A stretch of DNA of 44,021 bases, from positions 1 to 44,021 of the forward strand of contig WRMA01000005.1 of the NCBI GenBank assembly GCA_009777355.1, read 5' to 3'. Shown here piece after piece: positions 1 through 9,762 of this stretch. Below the pieces are notes generated by a model. The model saw only the letters and a program-made list of their open reading frames with translations. It searched no databases and was not told the origin of the DNA. The translations under genes and the position numbers were made by a program. Within the stretch, counting starts at the first letter, position 1. Each line of letters opens with the position of its first letter. The stretch comes from Oscillospiraceae bacterium. Its GTDB lineage: Bacteria > Bacillota > Clostridia > Oscillospirales > WRJC01.

Positions 1-20
1 TTTAGGGAGAGTATAAATAT

Positions 21-908
21 ATGAAATTAAAACTCGGAACAAATTTAGGCTTCGCGATTAACAGATATATCGAGCCTGAAATATGGGCGAAAATAGTCGC
101 TCGAGATTTAGGCTTAAACAGCGTTCAGTTTGTTGCTGATTTATTAAATCCGTTTCTGCCCGAAGATTATATAAACAAAATGACAGAGCGTATTATTGAT
201 TCTCTAAATAAATATAATATTAAAATAGACAGTATGTTCACGAGCGCGTACACGAGAGTGAATCACTTAATGCATCCCGATAAGCAGGCGAGGGAAATCT
301 GGCTTGACTGGTTTAAGAAATTTATTGACATGGGACAGAAATTCGGGGCGAAAACACTCGGAAGTCACTTTGGGATTTTGACGTTTGACGGCTTTGAGAA
401 TAACTATGATTTTTTAGTCGAGGAAGGCGTGAAGAACTGGCAGAAGCTTAGTTTTTACGCGAAAGACGCGGGCTATGACGCATTGATTTTTGAACCGATG
501 AGCGTACCCAGAGAGATGGCGCATACTATACCCGAAGCAATAGAACTCATGGACAGAGTGAACGCAGATTGCGGCGTGCCTATGAGATTATGCCTTGACG
601 TGGGACACGCTCCGCACCCTGATTACAGAGACCCGTATCCGTGGGTGGAAAAACTCGGGAAATACAGCCCGATTATTCACATACAGCAGACAGTTTTACA
701 CAAGAGTAATCACGCGCCGTTCACAGAAGAACATAATAAAACGGGGATAATAAGCGGTGAAAAATTAATAGAAGCGATGAAAAAATCAGGGCTTGACGAA
801 ACGATATTAATGTTTGAAATCGGTCATAGAGAACATTACGACACAGAGTTTAAAATTATAGAAGATTTGAAAGAAAGCGCAGATTACTGGAAAAAATGGG
901 TTAAATAA
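21..908 (+). CDS. Sugar phosphate isomerase/epimerase (xylose isomerase-like TIM barrel)
   Basis: 295 aa ORF; TIM-barrel epimerase-like motifs (GAKTLGSHFG, LCLDVGHAPHPDYRDPYPWVEKLG, HIQQT, EIGHRE). Confidence 0.8.
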   Translation: MKLKLGTNLGFAINRYIEPEIWAKIVARDLGLNSVQFVADLLNPFLPEDYINKMTERIIDSLNKYNIKIDSMFTSAYTRVNHLMHPDKQAREIWLDWFKKFIDMGQKFGAKTLGSHFGILTFDGFENNYDFLVEEGVKNWQKLSFYAKDAGYDALIFEPMSVPREMAHTIPEAIELMDRVNADCGVPMRLCLDVGHAPHPDYRDPYPWVEKLGKYSPIIHIQQTVLHKSNHAPFTEEHNKTGIISGEKLIEAMKKSGLDETILMFEIGHREHYDTEFKIIEDLKESADYWKKWVK

Positions 909-933
909 TCAATAATTAAAAGAGGATAGTAAT

Positions 934-2070
934 ATGTTTACAGACGCGAAATTAACTCACAGACAGCGTTTTCTTAACGTAATGGATTATAAAAGCGTGG
1001 ACAGAGTGCCAAATATCGAGGTCGGCGCATGGGGGCAGACGATAGAACGCTGGGAAAAAGAGGGGCTTGATTTATCAAAAGTCCATTTTAACTGGTGGAT
1101 TGGAGAGAATAATTTTTCGATTGACCCGCGCGAATATATCCCCGTCAATTATCAGATGCGTCCTTTTTTTGAATATAAATTAATAGAAAAAACAGACAGA
1201 TATGAGATATTCAGGGATGCGCTCGGAGTCGTACATAAAGCCTTGATTGAGGGTACTGCAAGAGGCACGCGAATGTGCATGGACCAGTATATATCTTTTC
1301 CCGTGGAAAAGCCTGAAGATTTTAAAGAAATCAAAAAGCGTTATGTCGCAACGACGGATAGGTATCCGGCTGACTGGGAATCGAAAATCGACGGCTGGAA
1401 AAACTGCGACGTGCCGTTGATTCTCGCGCATAACTGCCAGACTTTGGGATATTACTGGCGTATGAGGGAATGGATGGGAACGGAAGGATTATCATACGCA
1501 TGGTATGACTATCCTGAATTATGTCATGAAATGTGCGAATTTATCACGGATTTTACGATTGAAGTGTCAAAACCAATTTTGTCGCATAAAATTCCGATTG
1601 ATTACGTCATGATAAATGAAGATTTATCAATGAAAACCGGACCTCTCTTATCTCCGTCTGTTTATAAAAAATTTATCGCGCCCGAAATGCGAAGGCTTGT
1701 TGATTTCTTTAAGTCAAACGGCGTAAAATATGTCTTTCTGGATACAGACGGCAACTGCGAGGTATTAATAAAAACTTTTATGGACTGCGGAGTCGACGCA
1801 ATATGGCCGCTTGAACGGGTAGCCGGAATGGACCCTGTCAGAATACGTAAAGAATACGGCAGGGATTTAAGATTATACGGCGGGGTTGATAAAATGCGGC
1901 TTGCTCTCGGGAAAAAAGAAATCGACAGGCATCTTGCCGAGCTTTGCCCGCTTATCGAGGAAGGCGGATTTATTCCCACCGTTGACCATACTGTATCTCC
2001 CGAGATTTCCCTTGAAGATTTCTATTATTATATCGAGAGAAAAAACGCGGCGCTTTCGGGGAAATTCTAA
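934..2070 (+). CDS. Uroporphyrinogen decarboxylase (URO-D) family protein, probably a methyltransferase/demethylase-type paralog
   Basis: 378 aa; N-terminal LTHRQRFLNVMDYKSVDRVPNIE, and DYVMINEDLSMKTGPLLSP/GGVDKMRLALGK typical of UroD-like catabolic paralogs. Confidence 0.75.
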   Translation: MFTDAKLTHRQRFLNVMDYKSVDRVPNIEVGAWGQTIERWEKEGLDLSKVHFNWWIGENNFSIDPREYIPVNYQMRPFFEYKLIEKTDRYEIFRDALGVVHKALIEGTARGTRMCMDQYISFPVEKPEDFKEIKKRYVATTDRYPADWESKIDGWKNCDVPLILAHNCQTLGYYWRMREWMGTEGLSYAWYDYPELCHEMCEFITDFTIEVSKPILSHKIPIDYVMINEDLSMKTGPLLSPSVYKKFIAPEMRRLVDFFKSNGVKYVFLDTDGNCEVLIKTFMDCGVDAIWPLERVAGMDPVRIRKEYGRDLRLYGGVDKMRLALGKKEIDRHLAELCPLIEEGGFIPTVDHTVSPEISLEDFYYYIERKNAALSGKF

Positions 2071-2112
2071 TAAAAATAATAAAATATAAAGGACTGCTTA
2101 ATTTTATTTATA

Positions 2113-4533
2113 TCATCTGACGACTATATTCACCAGTTTATCCTGAACCGCGATTTCTTTTACTATAGTTTTGCCGTTGAGCAGTTCCTTTACTTTTTCG
2201 CTGTTTTTTGCCGTATTAATTGCGTCCTGACTCGAAAGCCCCGCCTCTATTATAATTTTATCGCGGACTCTGCCGTTTATTTGAACGGCGATTTCGACCG
2301 CGTTCTCTTTTGTTTTGTTTTCGTCGTAATCTACCCAGTTTCCCAGAGACAGCAGACCCTTGCCTCCCGCCAAAAACCATAATTCCTCGCTTATGTGCGG
2401 CGCGAACGGACAGAGCAGGGTCAAAAATATTTTCAGCTCGTCAATCGTCAGGGAATTATTATCATAGATGTCGTTTACCAACGTCATCAAACCCGCAATC
2501 GCCGTGTTCATTTTCAAATTGTCTATATCATGCGTGACTTTTTTTATTGTCCGGTGAAATTTAACTTCAAGCTCCGGGGTAACTCCCCCGCCCTTTGCGA
2601 TATCTATCAGACCGTAAACCCTCTCGGCAAATCTCCGGCAGCCTTTCATGCCGCTTGTCGCCCACGGCGTGGATTTTTCAAAATCCCCGATAAACATCTC
2701 GTATAATCTGAACGTATCCGCGCCGTATTCCGCAATCACATCGTCGGGATTTACAATGCTTTCAGGCCGCGACTTTGACATTTTACCGCCGTCCTCGGCT
2801 AATATCATGCCGTGCGACGTGCGCTTTAAATAAGGCTCGGGACAGCTCATTACGCCTATATCGTGCAGAAACAGCGCCCAAAATCTCGAATAAAGCAAAT
2901 GCAGAGTAGTATGCTCCATGCCGCCGTTGTACCAGTCCACGGGCATCCAGTAATCGAGCTTTTCTTTCGAGGCTAAAAAATCTTTATTATCCGGGTCGCA
3001 GTATCTCAAAAAATACCATGACGAACCCGCCCACTGAGGCATAGTATCTGTTTCCCTCTCCGCGTCTTTGCCGCACTTCGGACATTTGCATTTAACCCAG
3101 TCCGTTATTTTAGACAGCGGCGATTCACCCGTGTCCGTCGGCTCGTAAGACTCGACGTCGGGCAGGAGCAGCGGCAGCTCGCTCTCGTCAAGGGCGACAA
3201 AGCCGCAATCATCGCATATTATTATGGGAATCGGCTCACCCCAGTATCTCTGACGCGAGAAAACCCAGTCTCTTAATTTATAATTAATTTTTTCTTCGCC
3301 GATTTTCTTATCTTCTAAAAACTCTGTGATTTTCTTCTTTGCTTCGTCCACTTCGAGACCGTCCAGAAAACCGGAGTTTACTAAAATTCCCGTTTCTGTG
3401 TCCGTAAAAGCGGCCTCTGTAATATCTCCGCCCTTTACGACTTCTATTATGGGCAGACCGAAAGTTTTCGCGAACGCATAGTCTCTTTCGTCATGACCGG
3501 GAACCGCCATAATCGCGCCCGTGCCGTAAGAAATCAAAACATAGTCTGAAACAAATACGGGAATTTCCTGATTATTCACAGGATTAACCGCTTTAATTCC
3601 CGATATTTCAACGCCGGTTTTTTCTTTATCGGCGATATTTGACAGTTCAGACCTTTCAAAATCCGATTTTTTAAGCGCCGCGTTTCTGTAAGCTTCGATT
3701 TCAGAATAATTTTCTATTTTGTCTTTTAAATTATTTATAATCGGGTGTTCGGGAGCTATGACCATATACGTCGCGCCGAAAAGAGTGTCCGGACGGGTCG
3801 TGAACACCCGGAGTTTATTCTCGCTGTCTTTGATTGCAAAATCGACCTCCGCGCCGACGGAACGCCCAAGCCAGTTCGCCGTCTGCGTCTTTACCCTGTC
3901 GATAAAATCGAGATTTTCCATGCCGTCCAGTAATTTTTGGGCGTAAGCCGTGATTTTCAGCATCCATTGACTTTTCTCACGTCTTACAACCTCGCTGCCG
4001 CACCTCTCGCAGCCGTTGTCCACGACTTCTTCGTTTGCGAGAACGCATTTGCACGACGTACACCAGTTGACCGCCATTTCCTTTTTATACGCTAAATTAT
4101 TTTTAAAAAGCTGTAAGAATATCCATTGCGTCCATTTATAATATTCGGGGTCCGTCGTGTCTACTTCTCTCGACCAGTCGAGAGAAAGCCCGAACGCCTG
4201 CAGCTGCCTTTTAAATTTTACTATATTATCTTTAGTAACGGGTTTCGGGTGAAGCTTATTTTTAATCGCGTAATTTTCAGTCGGCAGACCGAAAGCGTCC
4301 CAGCCCATAGGGAACAGGACGTTAAAGCCTTCCATTCTTTTTTTGCGCGAGACGATATCCATCGCGACGTAGGGCCGGGGGTGTCCGACGTGAAGCCCCT
4401 GACCCGACGGATAGGGAAACTCTATTAAAACATAATATTTCTGTTTATTTTTGTCTTCAGTAACCTGAAACGCTTTCTCTTCGTTCCATTTAGCCTGCCA
4501 TTTCTTTTCAATTAATTTAAAATCGTACGCCAT
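2113..4533 (-). CDS. leuS: Leucine--tRNA ligase
   Basis: 806 aa; HVGHPRPY (HIGH), KMSKS, MGWDAFGLPTENYAIK, editing domain with TTRPDTLFGAT. Confidence 0.97.
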   Translation of the reverse strand: MAYDFKLIEKKWQAKWNEEKAFQVTEDKNKQKYYVLIEFPYPSGQGLHVGHPRPYVAMDIVSRKKRMEGFNVLFPMGWDAFGLPTENYAIKNKLHPKPVTKDNIVKFKRQLQAFGLSLDWSREVDTTDPEYYKWTQWIFLQLFKNNLAYKKEMAVNWCTSCKCVLANEEVVDNGCERCGSEVVRREKSQWMLKITAYAQKLLDGMENLDFIDRVKTQTANWLGRSVGAEVDFAIKDSENKLRVFTTRPDTLFGATYMVIAPEHPIINNLKDKIENYSEIEAYRNAALKKSDFERSELSNIADKEKTGVEISGIKAVNPVNNQEIPVFVSDYVLISYGTGAIMAVPGHDERDYAFAKTFGLPIIEVVKGGDITEAAFTDTETGILVNSGFLDGLEVDEAKKKITEFLEDKKIGEEKINYKLRDWVFSRQRYWGEPIPIIICDDCGFVALDESELPLLLPDVESYEPTDTGESPLSKITDWVKCKCPKCGKDAERETDTMPQWAGSSWYFLRYCDPDNKDFLASKEKLDYWMPVDWYNGGMEHTTLHLLYSRFWALFLHDIGVMSCPEPYLKRTSHGMILAEDGGKMSKSRPESIVNPDDVIAEYGADTFRLYEMFIGDFEKSTPWATSGMKGCRRFAERVYGLIDIAKGGGVTPELEVKFHRTIKKVTHDIDNLKMNTAIAGLMTLVNDIYDNNSLTIDELKIFLTLLCPFAPHISEELWFLAGGKGLLSLGNWVDYDENKTKENAVEIAVQINGRVRDKIIIEAGLSSQDAINTAKNSEKVKELLNGKTIVKEIAVQDKLVNIVVR

Positions 4534-4544
4534 AGTTTTTATAA

Positions 4545-5462
4545 TTACTCCTCGTCCTGATTACTTTCCGTGTTTTCTGAATTTTCTGAATCTAAATTTA
4601 TTTCTAACTCTGAATCCGTTTCTGAATCTATATCTGAATCTTCTGCGGCTTTTTTAATCGGATTATCCCGGGATATAAGAAGCTCAACCCGTCTGTTTCT
4701 CTGTCTTCCCTCGGGCGTTTCGTTCGTGTCGATGGGCATTTCCTCGCCGTATCCCTGCATATAGAAATATCTCGAGGCTATTTCGCTTTCGGATATCAAT
4801 ATACCCATAAAATTATTCGCTCGTCCGCTGCTTAGTTCCCAGTTGTTTCTGAACTGCGCCGAATACTGCGGGACGTCGTCCGTGTGTCCGCTTACGACTA
4901 CCCTGAACGGATTCTCTTCGTCGTGGTTATTTTTGAGAAGCTCGGCAAATTCAAGCGCGACGCCGCGCATTTCCTCCGATACTTCCGCGCTTCCCGACGC
5001 GAACCAGACGTCGCTCGTGAGAGTTATGAGCAAATGGTCTCCGTCTCCGTCGCCTTCGTGGAGAAAAATACTCTCGTGCAGGTCGTTTTCAATCAGATAA
5101 AAATTAAGCTGCTGAAACAACGCTATAAGGTCCGCGTTTTCGTCCTCTATTTCTTCGCCGTCCTCCGTTTGCGCGAGGGAATTATTTATATCGGTGCCGG
5201 GAGGAGGCGGAGGCGGGTCTATGTTGAGTTCGTCTCCCGGACCCCAAATTTCCATGCCGTGCTTTACTCTTATCGCCATAAATTCTTCAGAGGTCATTCC
5301 CCCGGGCTGAAACGCAGTAAAAAGCAGTTCAAACTTACCTTTGTCCATCGACGACATCGCGATTAACAAAACAAAAAACGTCAGCATCAGAGTCACCATA
5401 TCCGCGTAAGTAGTCAGCCAGCCTGCGCCGCCGTCCGAATCGTTCCGGTTTCTTCTTCTCAT
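4545..5462 (-). CDS. motB: MotB-family stator protein with OmpA-like peptidoglycan-binding domain
   Basis: WLTTYADMVTLMLTFFVLLIAMSS N-terminal TM with conserved Asp; VVVSGHTDDVP...NWELSSGRAN OmpA domain. Confidence 0.93.
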   Translation of the reverse strand: MRRRNRNDSDGGAGWLTTYADMVTLMLTFFVLLIAMSSMDKGKFELLFTAFQPGGMTSEEFMAIRVKHGMEIWGPGDELNIDPPPPPPGTDINNSLAQTEDGEEIEDENADLIALFQQLNFYLIENDLHESIFLHEGDGDGDHLLITLTSDVWFASGSAEVSEEMRGVALEFAELLKNNHDEENPFRVVVSGHTDDVPQYSAQFRNNWELSSGRANNFMGILISESEIASRYFYMQGYGEEMPIDTNETPEGRQRNRRVELLISRDNPIKKAAEDSDIDSETDSELEINLDSENSENTESNQDEE

Positions 5463-5465
5463 TTC

Positions 5466-6281
5466 CTAATCTCCTCCCCTGTTTCCCCTCGGGTTCGTTA
5501 CGTTTTTTCTTCTCTCTTTATTGAGCTGCTCGCACAAAAGCTCGTATATAAACGACGGACTGCTTCCGTGCTGCAGGGCCATAACCCCGGTGCATATCAG
5601 AGTCTTGTTGAACATCTCCCTCTGGTGGAGAATTTTTAGTCTCGCGGCAATCGGCAGAAAAATAACGTTAGCTAAAATACAGCCGTACAGAGTCGTAATC
5701 AGCGCGGCCGCCATAGCGGCGGTCAGGTTAGCAATCGCGCCTTCCTGGTCAAAGTCCATCGACCCGAGCATGATAATCAGCCCGACGACCGTTCCGACCA
5801 TTCCGAAAGCGGGAGCGAACGAACCCGCCTTCTCATACATCGATACGACTTCGCCGTGTCTCGTGTCGATACTGTCCAGACTGTCCTCGAGAGCTTTTTT
5901 TATTTTCTCTTCCTGTATTCCGTCGACTATCATGCGTACGCCGTACTGCATGGTCGGCTCGGGGATTTGCTCCTCTTCGAGAGCGAGTATCCCCCCGCTT
6001 CGGACTTTGTTCGCCAAATCCACGATTTTTTCGATTTGAGCCTCGGGGGTTTGTTCCTTTCTGACTATAACTTTAAAATGAGCGGGTATTTTGGCGATTT
6101 GCTGAATCGGCACCGTCGTTATCAAAGAGCCGAACGTCGGCGCGATAACCAGCAGAATACTCGGCAAATCGGCAAATCCGCCGACGAGCCCCATATCAAA
6201 ATCGGCAAGAAACATAATGCCGAATACAATCACCGCCAGGCTGAACAGTATTGCGGCCAAAGATAATATTCCTAATCCCAT
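5466..6281 (-). CDS. motA: MotA-family stator/proton channel protein
   Basis: 271 aa; GSFAPAFGMVGTVVGLIIMLGSM and AAMAAALITTLYGCILANVIFLPIAARLK motifs; 4 TMs. Confidence 0.93.
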   Translation of the reverse strand: MGLGILSLAAILFSLAVIVFGIMFLADFDMGLVGGFADLPSILLVIAPTFGSLITTVPIQQIAKIPAHFKVIVRKEQTPEAQIEKIVDLANKVRSGGILALEEEQIPEPTMQYGVRMIVDGIQEEKIKKALEDSLDSIDTRHGEVVSMYEKAGSFAPAFGMVGTVVGLIIMLGSMDFDQEGAIANLTAAMAAALITTLYGCILANVIFLPIAARLKILHQREMFNKTLICTGVMALQHGSSPSFIYELLCEQLNKERRKNVTNPRGNRGGD

Positions 6282-6374
6282 AAAAAAACTTTCTCCTTAA
6301 TGTGATTCTGTTTTTCCGACTTCCTTAATTTTTAATATTTGTTTGAAGTCTGATAAAGTTACTCTGTTTATACT

Positions 6375-6403
6375 ATTATAACACAGCATAATAAATTAAG
6401 CAA
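6375..6403 (-). promoter_or_regulatory. Sigma-A-type promoter for motA-motB-leuS: TTGCTT-N17-TATAAT
   Basis: Minus-strand TTGCTT (6398-6403), 17-nt spacer, TATAAT (6375-6380), upstream of motA. Confidence 0.6.
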
Positions 6404-6447
6404 GTAAATTTTTATTTTTTATTTATATTTAATAATACCGCGCGGTT

Positions 6448-6673
6448 TTTGAATGAGTTAAATTTTTGTGAACAAATAATGGATTTATTCTTTGCCCTCT
6501 TTCGCAAAGAGGGTGCCGTCCGCAGACGGCGGGTGTTTTCGTCTCCCCGTACGCCACATCAAATTTCAAAAACACCCGTCAGCCGCTTACGCGACTGCCA
6601 CCCTCTTTAAAAAAGAGGGCTTTCCGCGATAATTTTCACATTTGTTCATAATTTGTTTACTCGTTCAAAAACC
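6448..6673. repeat. MITE-like palindromic element (family B)
   Basis: Inner inverted ends gccctcttt...aaagagggc (6494-6620), gccgtccgcagacggc hairpin, and imperfect outer inverted repeats tttttgaatgagt / actcgttcaaaaa. Confidence 0.65.
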
Positions 6674-6695
6674 TTAAATAATACCCGATTATTTA

Positions 6696-6724
6696 TTGAT
6701 TTGTTTAAAATATTATGTTATAAT
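6696..6724 (+). promoter_or_regulatory. Sigma-A-type promoter TTGATT-N17-TATAAT
   Basis: Upstream of the 6783 ORF. Confidence 0.5.
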
Positions 6725-6782
6725 ATAAAATAACATAAAAATAAAATTTAATTTTTTAATTTTACGGAGGAAAAGTATATTT

Positions 6783-7571
6783 ATGAAAAAAGGGGTACAG
6801 CTTTTTACGGTCAGGGATTACATGAAGGACAGAAAGCAGGTCGAGGAATCGCTGAAAAAAATCAAGGCTCTGGGCTACGACAGCGTACAGAACGGAACGC
6901 CGCACTTTATGACCGATTCTGAAATTAAATCGATGCTCGACGATATCGGACTGGCTCCGTGTTCGGCGTACGGGGATTTTATGGCTATGCTCGCAAATCC
7001 CGGGGCAATCAAAAAAGCCGTCGCGGCGGCGAAAACGTACGGCGTGAAATACGTCGGAGTGGGAACTCTGCCCAACGAGTGGCGCGAAAGCGCGGACGGT
7101 TACAAAAACTTCGCCGCGGGCATGAACAAAATAGGCAAAGAGTTAAGCAAAGAAGGCTGCGGCATTTTATATCACAACCACGCGCTCGAGTTTTTTTCTC
7201 TGGGCGGAGGAAAGCACGGCATGGATATATTATTCGGCGAAACCGACCCGTCCTGCGTTTTCTTTTCCCACGATACGCACTGGCTTACTTCGGGAGGAGT
7301 AAATCCCGTCGACTGGATTTACAAATCGAAAGGGCGTATGCCTATAATTCACTTTAAAGACTACGCGATAGTCGGCGGCGCGCAGGTCGTCGAAGGCGTA
7401 TGCAAGACTTTTGCCGAAGTCGGCGAAGGCAATCTCGACTGGGCGAATATTGTCAAGGCTTGTCACGACACGGGCATAGAATACGCGATAGTGGAGCAGG
7501 ACGTTTGCAGGGGCTGTCCGTTCGACAGTCTGGAGACGAGCTATAAAAACATGGTTAAATTCGGGGTTTGA
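6783..7571 (+). CDS. Sugar phosphate isomerase/epimerase (TIM barrel)
   Basis: 262 aa; MKKGVQLFTVRDYMKDRKQVEESLKKIKALGYDSVQ..., LYHNHALEF, HFKDYAIV. Confidence 0.85.
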   Translation: MKKGVQLFTVRDYMKDRKQVEESLKKIKALGYDSVQNGTPHFMTDSEIKSMLDDIGLAPCSAYGDFMAMLANPGAIKKAVAAAKTYGVKYVGVGTLPNEWRESADGYKNFAAGMNKIGKELSKEGCGILYHNHALEFFSLGGGKHGMDILFGETDPSCVFFSHDTHWLTSGGVNPVDWIYKSKGRMPIIHFKDYAIVGGAQVVEGVCKTFAEVGEGNLDWANIVKACHDTGIEYAIVEQDVCRGCPFDSLETSYKNMVKFGV

Positions 7572-7672
7572 TTTACAGAACGATATGATTTAAATATCAC
7601 CGGGGGCCGATTCGGCAGACGACGAATCGGCTTCCGCCGTTTATTAAAACAACAAAACATACAGAAAATATT

Positions 7673-9601
7673 ATGAAATATTATTTTAAGATAATTAAAA
7701 AATTTTTTTCGGGGAAATCGCAGCTGCTGACCTCCGCCGTTTATCTGGCGATTACTTTTTTCGTATTGGCTCTGATTCAGAGTTTCGGAGCGGGCGCGCC
7801 GAATATAAAAGAGGCGGACGCTGCCGAAGGCATTGCGGATTTAAGGGATTTCGACTTTGTTTCTTCAATCGCGCGCGTCGGCGGGGCGGAGTTTTTCCCC
7901 GGCGTTCTTCTGCCGCCGGAAGAAACGGAAACGGCGCTCCCCGGCGTCCGGAGCGTCCCCGAAAAATATATCACGGCGAGGGTTCGGCTTCTCGTACCCG
8001 ACGGCGAATATTTAATATACGGCAAGGGTCCGGACTATGCGTCGAGGATTTTCGTGAACGGGAAATTGACCGGCGCGGTCGGATTTATAGACGAGGAGGA
8101 CGAAAGCGGGAATATTTATCAGATGACCCAGTTCAGAAGCGCGGCCCGTCCTGACGACGGGGTTATCGAGGTCGTCTTTCATATAGCGGGCATAATCCGC
8201 GGCGACCCGTCCTATCACGGTTTGTTTATCGGAGAATCCGAGCCCGTAAGCTCCCGTCTTATCCGGGATACGGTATACGGTCTGATTCCCGTGATTATCT
8301 TTATCACCTGCGCCCTGTTTTATTTCGGATATTTTCTGTTTATCCCGTCGCAGAAGGCAAATTTATGGTTCGCGCTCATTTCGCTCACTATCGGGGTTTT
8401 CGCGTCGTATAACTGGAAAATAGGCTATAATATTTTCCCGGAGGTGGACTACGGGGTCGAATACGTCGGGTTGCACGTCGCCCTGCTTTTGATTTGCGCG
8501 TTTTATTCGCTGTTTACGCAGTCGCTGTTTTCGACCTCAAAAACAGTTCCGGCCGCGATTTGCGCGGGAGGCGCGCTGCTTGCGGTTTCGTTCGCGGCGC
8601 TTCCGATTTCGGTTACGTCCCGGTATTTACTGGCGCATACGCTTTTTGTCTTTTCTGTCATGTCCGCGAATATACTGCTGATTGTAATGAAATTCAAACA
8701 ATTTAAAACTGAACACACGGTATCTTTCTGCGGTCAGGTTATTTTTATAATCGGCGGCGTACTCGATATGTTCGGTTTCAGATTTATCGATTTCTGGGAT
8801 TTTACGAACGTCGGCATGATTGTATTTTTGTTTACCCAGATGACTTCGCTGTATATCGTGAACAACCGGACCGTGGAAAGCGAGCAGAGGCTGAAGGCCG
8901 ATTATGCCGCTCTGGAAAAACAGAGCGAATGGAAAGCCGAACTCCTCGGGAATTTATCCCACGAACTCAAAACCCCGCTTACGGTCATATCGAACGTGGC
9001 GCAGCTGGCGCAGCTGCGTTCGTCGGAGGATTACGTACGGACGAAACTTGACACGGCGGTCGCCGAGGTCGAGCGTATGAAGCTCACGGTGGGGCAGATA
9101 TTGGCGCTGGCGAGGCTTGAAGACAACGGTCAGCCGCTGAATTTCGGGCCGGTCGATATGAAAATACTGATAAAGAACACGCTGTCGCATTATTTTCAGG
9201 CTCTCAACGAGAATAATAATAAACTGACTATCGAATATCCCGAAAGTTTACCCGAGGCGAGGGCGGACGCGGAACAGGTCGGGAAAGTTCTGGTAAATCT
9301 CATAAACAACGCGATAAGATTCACCCGTAACGGGAACATAACGGTCGGAGTCCGGCATAATTCGATACCGGAAGATTCCGTTCTGGTAACCGTGGAAGAC
9401 GCCGGACGCGGTATAACGCCCGAGCAGAAAGAGCGCATATTCGAACGTTTTTTCACGGGAGACCGTTCGACGGGGACCGGGCTCGGTTTATATATATGCA
9501 AAAAGATTATAGACGCGCACGGAGGCGAAATCAGCGTCAGAAGCGAACCGGGAGAGGGAACCGCGGTCAGTTTTACTCTGCCGGTATGGAAAACCGAATG
9601 A
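7673..9601 (+). CDS. Sensor histidine kinase with extracytoplasmic beta-rich domain and 7TM-type membrane region
   Basis: H-box LLGNLSHELKTPLTVI; N-box NLINNAIRFT; G boxes VEDAGRGI / GTGLGLYICKKI; about seven hydrophobic helices mid-protein. Confidence 0.92.
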   Translation: MKYYFKIIKKFFSGKSQLLTSAVYLAITFFVLALIQSFGAGAPNIKEADAAEGIADLRDFDFVSSIARVGGAEFFPGVLLPPEETETALPGVRSVPEKYITARVRLLVPDGEYLIYGKGPDYASRIFVNGKLTGAVGFIDEEDESGNIYQMTQFRSAARPDDGVIEVVFHIAGIIRGDPSYHGLFIGESEPVSSRLIRDTVYGLIPVIIFITCALFYFGYFLFIPSQKANLWFALISLTIGVFASYNWKIGYNIFPEVDYGVEYVGLHVALLLICAFYSLFTQSLFSTSKTVPAAICAGGALLAVSFAALPISVTSRYLLAHTLFVFSVMSANILLIVMKFKQFKTEHTVSFCGQVIFIIGGVLDMFGFRFIDFWDFTNVGMIVFLFTQMTSLYIVNNRTVESEQRLKADYAALEKQSEWKAELLGNLSHELKTPLTVISNVAQLAQLRSSEDYVRTKLDTAVAEVERMKLTVGQILALARLEDNGQPLNFGPVDMKILIKNTLSHYFQALNENNNKLTIEYPESLPEARADAEQVGKVLVNLINNAIRFTRNGNITVGVRHNSIPEDSVLVTVEDAGRGITPEQKERIFERFFTGDRSTGTGLGLYICKKIIDAHGGEISVRSEPGEGTAVSFTLPVWKTE

Positions 9602-9733
9602 CCCTCTTGCAAAATCACGTTACCATGTAGGGGCGGCCATTGGCCGTCCGTCTGAAAAACGTCAAAACTGCGTTGGTTTTGCGGACGCGCAATGCGCGCC
9701 CCTACAATCAGGATTTTAATTTCGCAAGAAGTC
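9601..9733. repeat. MITE-like element (family A, GTAGGGGCG type) between the histidine kinase and response regulator genes
   Basis: Core tgtaggggcggccattggccgtcc...ggacgcgcaatgcgcgcccctaca (9626-9706) within outer inverted repeats ctcttgcaaaat / attt(t)cgcaagaagtct. Confidence 0.65.
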
Positions 9734-9762
9734 TAATAAAATAAAAGGAGATTGGATAACAA

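Noticed and set aside
1152-1979. Antisense ORFs (60-105 aa) within the UroD-family gene, and the many similar overlapping ORFs elsewhere in the track
   Set aside because: They lie opposite or out of frame with clearly conserved genes, lack convincing RBS/domain signals, and are typical of shadow ORFs.
6494-6620. Possible CRISPR or structured ncRNA because of strong repeats
   Set aside because: Copies are dispersed, palindromic and flanked by inverted ends, not regularly spaced; fits MITE-like elements. No CRISPR array or cas gene seen.
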